Positions 57,554 to 64,000 of a DNA stretch of 64,000 bases are shown one piece after another. Position numbers and translations under genes: made by a program. The stretch is from Bryum argenteum (lineage: Eukaryota; Streptophyta; Bryopsida; Bryales; Bryaceae): contig CM073326.1 of NCBI GenBank assembly GCA_037043015.1, positions 17,182,345-17,246,344 on the forward strand, read 5' to 3'. Within the stretch, counting starts at the first letter, position 1; each line of letters opens with the position of its first letter. Below the pieces are notes generated by a model that was given only the letters and a program-made list of their open reading frames with translations, was not told the origin of the DNA and ran no database searches.

Positions 57554-60500
57554 ATCCACTCTTCTTGTTGCACTCTATGCACATGGTGTGTATGGACAAA
57601 ATCAAGCTAGAGAAACTAAACATATGCACTTTTTATACCCAATAATTGTTTATAGGTTACTATGTTACATATTGAGTTTATTTCTTCATAAGTATTTGTA
57701 TCAATCTTTTCAACACCACATTGTAAGATTTTGTTTTATTTGCATTTTGAAGATGTTTGTTTTCTACCATATACGTGTCAAGAGGCTTATTGGTTGATGC
57801 AATCCTACACTTGGAATTGGTCGTAAACAAGCGAAAGATCACGTGGAAGTTTACCTTAGTGATTGGGAGTTTCAGTGCCTCAGGTCATGATTGACTAAGG
57901 GAGGATGACACATTTTTTTGTATCTTAAGTTCTTAACCAATTCAACATAACTACATGACTCTTAATTGTTGTCACTTTATACTATGATCAACATGTGAAA
58001 TTGGCCGTTCAAATGGATGCAAATAGGTACTTCTAATAAGAGAAAAGACATGTTGCACAAGATAATTCATTAATTCTTGTACCACTTACATTTTTCATTT
58101 TAGATAGTAATCTTGAGTTTACTGAGTAGTTAGGCAAGTTTGGAAATTGATCACTTTTTTCGCAAAAGAATGTGTTGGAAGCAAATCTTGAAGTTTAGAA
58201 AGTAGCAATTTCACTTGGTAGATGCCTTGAAAGAGTTCCCTTGGAGATGTTGTTAAAAAGGAACAACAATATCATCTATATCCTCTTTATATCATATTAC
58301 AAGTTTATGTCTTAAAGAGGTTTAGATGGGGATTTAAGTTGTTTATAAAGCCTAAAGAATCCTACGTGTGATTGATCCATTCAAAATATTTCTAGAAATG
58401 AAACAATTACATAAGGAGATGTTTGCCCTCCTTAGGCCTCTAACTTGACTCTCCATGTAAAGTATCCTTCAAACCAAACTTGTGTTGCAAGCTATTTGCA
58501 ATAAAATCATAAAATATTTTTGCAAAAATTGTCTTCCTACACTTATGTCTATGTTTCACCCTTTTTCAACTCATTAACTAAGTATTCTTCTTATGGCTAA
58601 AAGAGTTTTGATGATTTGATTGACACCTAAATTTCCTTGTATGTTTTTAGAGCTTGAAACCTCAAAACAACGACTTTCTACCACTATGCACTCCCGAGAG
58701 TGTAAATCAAATTTTCTTACTCCTTCTAAACTTTTGATCAAAAGATCTTATAAGCAAGCCTAATTTTAGTTATCAGTCTAAGAATAGACCTTTGGATGTG
58801 TATCATTTGCAAGATCATAACATCCAAAGTTTGTGGAATAGTTTTTACTCAAATTGCTAAAAATTTTGAAGCTTGCTCTTACAAAGTTTCCAGACTGCCC
58901 TTGTAGAATTGGTAATATTTTTGACTTAGGGTCCTTCGAAATCTAAATAGTGATTTGATTACTAGCATAATTTAGAAACAAAAACATAAAAAAATCTCAA
59001 AAAAATAGGAAGTTTTCTCTCTGTCTAGGGTGTGAAAACTAAAATTTGTGATAATAAGCTTTGGAATTTGACTTTGCAATATGTTGCACATTCACCTTGT
59101 TGCAACGAAAACACTAGTAGAAATCTTAGGCAAAAATATTGATTTGAACACCTTCATTTCACCTAACGCAAAGAAGAGAAGCCTATTCGGCTTGTAACAA
59201 TATTTAGAGGTTGATGAAGATAGGTACTCATTCTATCTCAAGAAAGAGTTCTTATTTCTTCTTAAGTTGTTCTTAGATTCAAACACTCTACTTAGGCATC
59301 AGACTTGGTATTAAGAAAATTCAGAGGAGAACAAAATTTAGATAATTCCATGCTTTTTCCTTACGCAAAAATGATCAAAGTATGATCACCAAAACTTACA
59401 AAATCAAAGTTTATTGATTGGAATAAATTTGGTACAATATTTTTTACAATAATTTCAAATTGCCAAAATCAAAAAAAGAACTCAAGGAGATGTATCTTTT
59501 TTACCGATTGTTGGAATCCAATGTTATTTGTTGCATTGGATTCTAAATCAAGCCAAGTTCTTGTGATAATAACTTAGTTCAATTTGAGATGCAATGAAGA
59601 TAATTTTCTTACCATATTTTTTGAAAGGGTAAACATCATACTTTTGGACCTTACTTTTGGCAATGCTTGTGGAGAATTTCGGTCTTCCAAGGTTATTTTG
59701 TTGAGCCTTGAAGTTTTTTGAGGTTATTTTGTTGGTATTGGTGTGATTTTGAGAAGAAGGCAAAAGACATCCTTGTTGAAGTTTTTTTCATTACCGTAAG
59801 TTGTTGATTGTGTTTCATCTTCAAACTATATATTATGAAATTTTGCACTTTATTTTAAGTACTGATATATCATGATCTTGCGAGCTATGTGGTGGCAAGA
59901 CTCCAAATGAGATCCCCATAATCCACATGTGCCATTACAATCTTCTACAGTTAAGATATAAATAAATAGAAAATTCAGAAGTGATAGGTTTATAGAGTGC
60001 AAAAAAGTAGGGATATTTAGAGTGAAAGTTATAGTGTGACATATGCTTGAGTAATAAAATGTGGCCTTTCATGGCTCCCTTACAAAAGAGGTCACCTTGA
60101 TATGGTTATATACATATAAATTGTGCAACTTCGTATAGGAGATTGAAAGAGATACCACCTTTCTATGGTAGGATGCCTCAACATTACCATTGACAACTTA
60201 AAATGTAATTGTTTCCCATTATTGACTCTTACAAAAGAAAGGTTGAGCAAATTCAACCAAAACACTCAAAAGGACAAAATATTGGTTGTTGCCTTCTCAC
60301 CCATTTAGTTATTTCTTTGGAGAAATTCATATCTTACAACTTTTGAAACAACTACTTTACTTGAAATTTCTATTTTATTTTTTATGTAGTGTCCCTCTAC
60401 AATACATATTGGTGAAGATGTTAAAGGATGCCTGGTCAAATTGTTGATAGGGCCTAAGGAGGGCAAAACAATTCCCTAATGTTTATGGTTCATACAAGAT

Positions 60501-61300
60501 TTTTCAAGAAATTAATCAACTACATAAGAGGATTTTTGCCCTCCTCATGAATAGCTTGACTTCCAAAAGTCATTTCATTCTTCAAAATTCCTCACTTTAC
60601 CAGATATTTGCAATCAAAGTTTGAAAACACTACTTGAAATCTGCCCAAAACGGCTCAAACTTCGGTATATGCTCTTTTATTCTCAAAATCTCCCCAAAAA
60701 CAATTGAGTTGCATAAATCTCAAAAATTCTCCATAAATAGAGTTTTATTCTATTTATTTTATTTTTAGTTTTGTTTTCCGTACTTGTAGAAAAGGTACAA
60801 GGGCATGATTTCACTGTTTGGATCTTTAATCCAATTATTCTCTACATTCCAATTTTATTGTTATAGACTTGCCTTTGTATTTGAATTTCATGTGAGAGAT
60901 CAAGCATTTCCTTAGGATTTATAGGTCGCATGAGGGTAAAAATTACATGGACATATTCATAACTCATCTAGGAACAAGAATATCAAGAGAGTCATATCAA
61001 ATTCGCTACCAAATTGGTATTTTGGGTCCTCAAAGTACCACATTAAAAAAATCTTTTTTTTCCAACATTGAACTTTATAATTTCACAAATGGTGAGGAAT
61101 TTGAATCTTAGATTTGACGTACATATACGCATACAAGTTATTCATACGATTGCATATTTGAAAATTCATTAAAAATTAATGATTTTTGCACCTTACATTG
61201 AAAAGGAGTATAGGCCTTTAGGTCTTTTTACTATAGGGGTTAGAAATGATACTTACTCAAATGAGATAATTGAATTTTGTCCGGGGTTGACTTTTGCGCC
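57554..61300. other. Long AT-rich region without recognised genes
   Basis: Only short frames. A related text occurs three times: 'tttgccctccttaggcctct' at about 58425, its inverse 'cctaaggagggcaaaacaat' at about 60450, and 'atttttgccctcctcatgaa' at about 60530, suggesting an old element with inverted parts. Nothing codes convincingly. Confidence 0.45.
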
Positions 61301-62904
61301 AACGCGGAAGTTTGACTGCGTTTAGTCGGTAGACAGTCGGCCGACACAGTGATATATTGCAAAACAAGTTCCTTCCGCTCTTCTTTCTCGCTTTTCTTGC
61401 AGACAATTTACTTCGGCAGCCGACTTATGCCGACACTGGCTCCGACTGACCCGATCGGTAGCAAATTCCTCCTTATTAAGCTTCGAGGATCAGTTTGCAC
61501 GAGCCAGGGTCTTTTCTTTTCAATTGTATAGTCGGTACTCCTTCTTGTCTTGCGCGCATTCCATTTTTTTCGCAATTTCATCGAACGTGAGACTTGTCGT
61601 TGTGTATTGCCCTTCACTGTAAGCCTTTCTTTTCTTTTGTTAATTTGTGAATCCATGCAGTATGTTCATTGCCTTAGACGAAATTATTGTGTGAAAGTGA
61701 GCAACCGGATTGCTTCAGGCGTCATCGTGATCAAACCCGATTTTTCTAGAATCTTATATTTTGATTAGGATACTTTACTACGGATGTGTTTTTGCGAAAT
61801 TAAGTGTATCAGGAGAGTTGCTTCTGTGGTCAATTTAGGGATGTTCCATATTTTCCGTAGGGTTTGATTTTGTAGCTCTCTTGCAATCCCTGACGCAGAG
61901 GAATTTGTTTCTTGTCATCGAGATAGGGCTTCAGAATTGTTTGCTAGTGGCTAACGGTTGCCATTTAGTCTTCACAGAGTAATTCAAACCGTGACAAGCT
62001 TCTAAATGTGCAATTGATGTCAGGAGTTCTTTGTGAATGCGGTGGAAGATTGAGGTTGAAATGGAGAATTGTGCGTGCTTTGCATCATTAGGATTTCTAC
62101 TATTATGGCTGAATTTTCTTAAGGGTCCACAACGTGCAGTAATTTCAGGAGATCTAATCCAAGAGTCCGAGGTGGAGAAAGGTATTGATGGAGTTCGAAG
62201 AGGAGATGCAAATTTGTGTCGAGACCTTCAAGCCATTGCCGGAGAAGCTTTTTGTTCTCTTCTCTGGAAGTTAGGTGCACCTCGATCAAGAAGCGGATGC
62301 ACTCTTCACGTAAGTCCCTTGACTGTTTCATTAGTTTGATTACTAGGTATTCCATTGTAGTTTCGGCCCCATTTTGTATCTCCTCTAATCCGACCGACGT
62401 TCTGCTATCAATCATCCCTGGCTTCGTTATGTTGAAGTGGAGGGTACAAGCCTGAAATTCTCCAGCTTCCTTAAACCTGCTTTTTTCAGCGAGGGCGGTT
62501 GGTAGAGTACTGGAGCTGTCTGCTATTTTTTGCATCTGCTTCTATTTTTCTGCTTGCGTAGTTTTCTCCACATAGATAATACCTATTGCAGTGCTCCCCT
62601 ACTGCAGGACCTACTTTTTTGCGTTTAAGAAGAAGAGAGAATGCTCCTCGATCATCAGTGATTTCTCTAGAAGTAGAGGCTTGGCACATCCTTCATGCGA
62701 ATGTATGTAAGAAAATTGCTGATTTCTGGTTTTAATCAATGGTTACTGTATTACGTTGTTGGCTACTGTATTACGTTGCTCCGATACATTCGTGCCTGAA
62801 GAGTAGAGTGCAATAAGTGCCCTCGAGCAACTTAGTTATCTGCTTTTGCATGCTCGCCCTTGTGTTTGCAGTTTGTGTTACGACCGGGAGTATACCATTA
62901 GGAA
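61301..62904. other. Probable 5' leader/promoter of the last gene; unresolved frames
   Basis: GC content rises from about 61.27 kb, as near a gene. A plus-strand frame (62037-62339) and a 138-codon minus-strand frame (62535-62119) overlap on opposite strands; neither has a family signature and the sequence alone does not decide between them. GT-AG sites are present ('cttcac|gtaagtcc' at 62308), so non-coding leader exons are possible. Confidence 0.4.
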
Positions 62905-64000
62905 ATGGAAGACGCAGAGAAAATTGCTAGTGACTGGGCGCACTTTCCAAGCGACGTCCCGGCCAAGATTCTGTCCTCAACATCAATGCTGACATCAAGC
63001 TCTGAGATTTCGACGGAGACATGTACGTTCTCCAATGAGGAGAATGAAGAGCCATGCGAACAGGAGGGTCGCGTTAAACAGTTTGCAGAGAGAAAGGAAT
63101 CTCAGGTGCAGCTCACATCCGACTCTTCCCCAGGGGAGGAGATCGGCATGATCAAAATCGTGAACGAGATACGGACAGAGAGCAACGGAGACGAGGGGCC
63201 ACCTTCTGACGGACAAGAAGGAGGGCCGTCCCACTCAGGCATATCCGGTTCGTCAACTGATTGTCATCCGCAGGAAATGCCAGCCTCTTCACGAGCTCTG
63301 GACTATGATCACAGAGACGAATCCTCCTTCAATCGTGGTCCGAGAGGGCACAGATCAAGATGGATACCCCTCGAATCTCTTGTGCTTGCACCGAAGTCGG
63401 TTGAAGCTGTTCACATGCGTCTGAAGGTAATGGTGATGAGTCTACACGCATCTGAGTTTTTGATCGGATGCTTTTATGTAGATTAGAATGGATTAGTCTA
63501 GAAGTGGAACTTTCCAAGGGAAGCCTTATATTGTGCAAGTTACGAATATGAACATCGTTGGCAGCTTTATCTCCTTAGAAGTATAGCTAGTTTGGGTTCG
63601 ATTATGTCTTGTCATGTGAGGCTTGCACGTAGCAAATACCTGCGAAGTGGAAGTTTTTAATTACTTCTTATGGATTGGGCTGTGCAGTGGGGACATGAAC
63701 AGATAGGGGAGAAGGTTGACGATTTCTTTGAGAAGGGAATCGACAGCAAGTTTAACTGCTGGAGCATTATGGATCAAGTAGAGGAACATCGTCTACAAAG
63801 TGGAGAGATGTCGGCCACGTATGCTACTTGTATTAAACACGACGAGGGTTTTGGCTCTCTTCTGGGGGCCAATCCCCTTATTGCTAGATTGAAGCAGCAC
63901 ATATTGGAGGACACGCCTGAGGGGAAGCGTTCCGTCACGAATGTTACATTACCAAGTCACCGAATTCATGTGCATGTTATTAGTGAGGAAGGAACGGTGA
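62905..64000 (+). CDS. Unrecognised gene, 5' part (runs off the window)
   Basis: Exon 1 62905-63426 (174 codons, starting 'MEDAEKIASDWAHFPSD', ending at AAG|GTAATG) and exon 2 from 63688 (acceptor TGTGCAG|TGG, phase 0) open to the window end. Residues 30-150 are acidic and Ser/Glu-rich, so probably disordered. 'RWIPLESLVLAPKSVEAVHM' ends exon 1; exon 2 begins 'WGHEQIGEKVDDFFEKGIDS' and continues with 'CWSIMDQVEEHRLQSGEM' and 'HRIHVHVISEEGTV', which looks like a folded domain. I do not recognise the family. No signal peptide or membrane segment. About 278 residues are visible. Confidence 0.65.

Noticed and set aside
62119-62535. 138-codon minus-strand frame
   Set aside because: Open but without any family signature and overlapping an equally plausible plus-strand frame; left unresolved rather than called.

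Overview
The window is nuclear DNA from a green-lineage (streptophyte) eukaryote. Genes are split by short GT-AG introns. They include a SnRK1/SNF1-related kinase alpha subunit, ribosomal protein L7 and an LdpA-type Fe-S protein of the cyanobacterial/chloroplast kind. The only complete LTR element is a chromodomain Ty3/gypsy element with an initiator-Met-tRNA primer site. The background is AT-rich and loaded with DNA transposons, including Tc1-type (DD34E) and piggyBac-type remnants that are uncommon in flowering plants. I therefore favour a charophyte alga, bryophyte or lycophyte, but the species cannot be fixed from this sequence.

Layout. 1-6.4 kb: repeats, a 64-bp tandem array, a decayed piggyBac transposase split by a hAT-type MITE. 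6.5-8.3 kb (-): a two-exon gene for an 80-residue secreted proline-rich peptide. 9.5-14.3 kb (-): an intact 12-exon LdpA-like gene. 16.8-20.5 kb (-): a tandem, 5'-truncated, nonsense-mutated copy of it. A TATA-containing repeat family (called RepA here) has four copies around this duplication and a fifth in an RPL7 intron. 22.3-26.2 kb (-): complete SnRK1 alpha gene (540 aa, 10 exons). 26.2-36.9 kb: no host gene recognised; MITEs, a Tc1-type element and SINE-like repeats. 36.9-39.3 kb (-): RPL7 (245 aa, 4 exons). 41.36-57.54 kb: one composite Mutator-like element. 57.5-61.3 kb: AT-rich, no gene seen. 62.9-64.0 kb (+): start of an unrecognised gene that runs off the end.

Main discovery. The 16.2-kb element at 41356-57543 has degenerate inverted termini and a perfect 10-bp target duplication. 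It holds two divergent genes. On the minus strand is a MULE-type transposase with a zinc-finger-like N-terminus and a SWIM finger. On the plus strand is a 12-exon gene of about 1230 codons, with a ParB-like GNHR motif near the N-terminus and a permuted N4/N6-type DNA-methyltransferase-like domain at the C-terminus. This looks like a eukaryotic transposon carrying its own DNA-modification-like protein. Both genes carry lesions, the transposase more of them. A 5.6-kb chromovirus sits in an intron of the methyltransferase-like gene and has its own 5-bp target duplication. Assignments rest on motif reading and splice-phase bookkeeping; no database search was possible.
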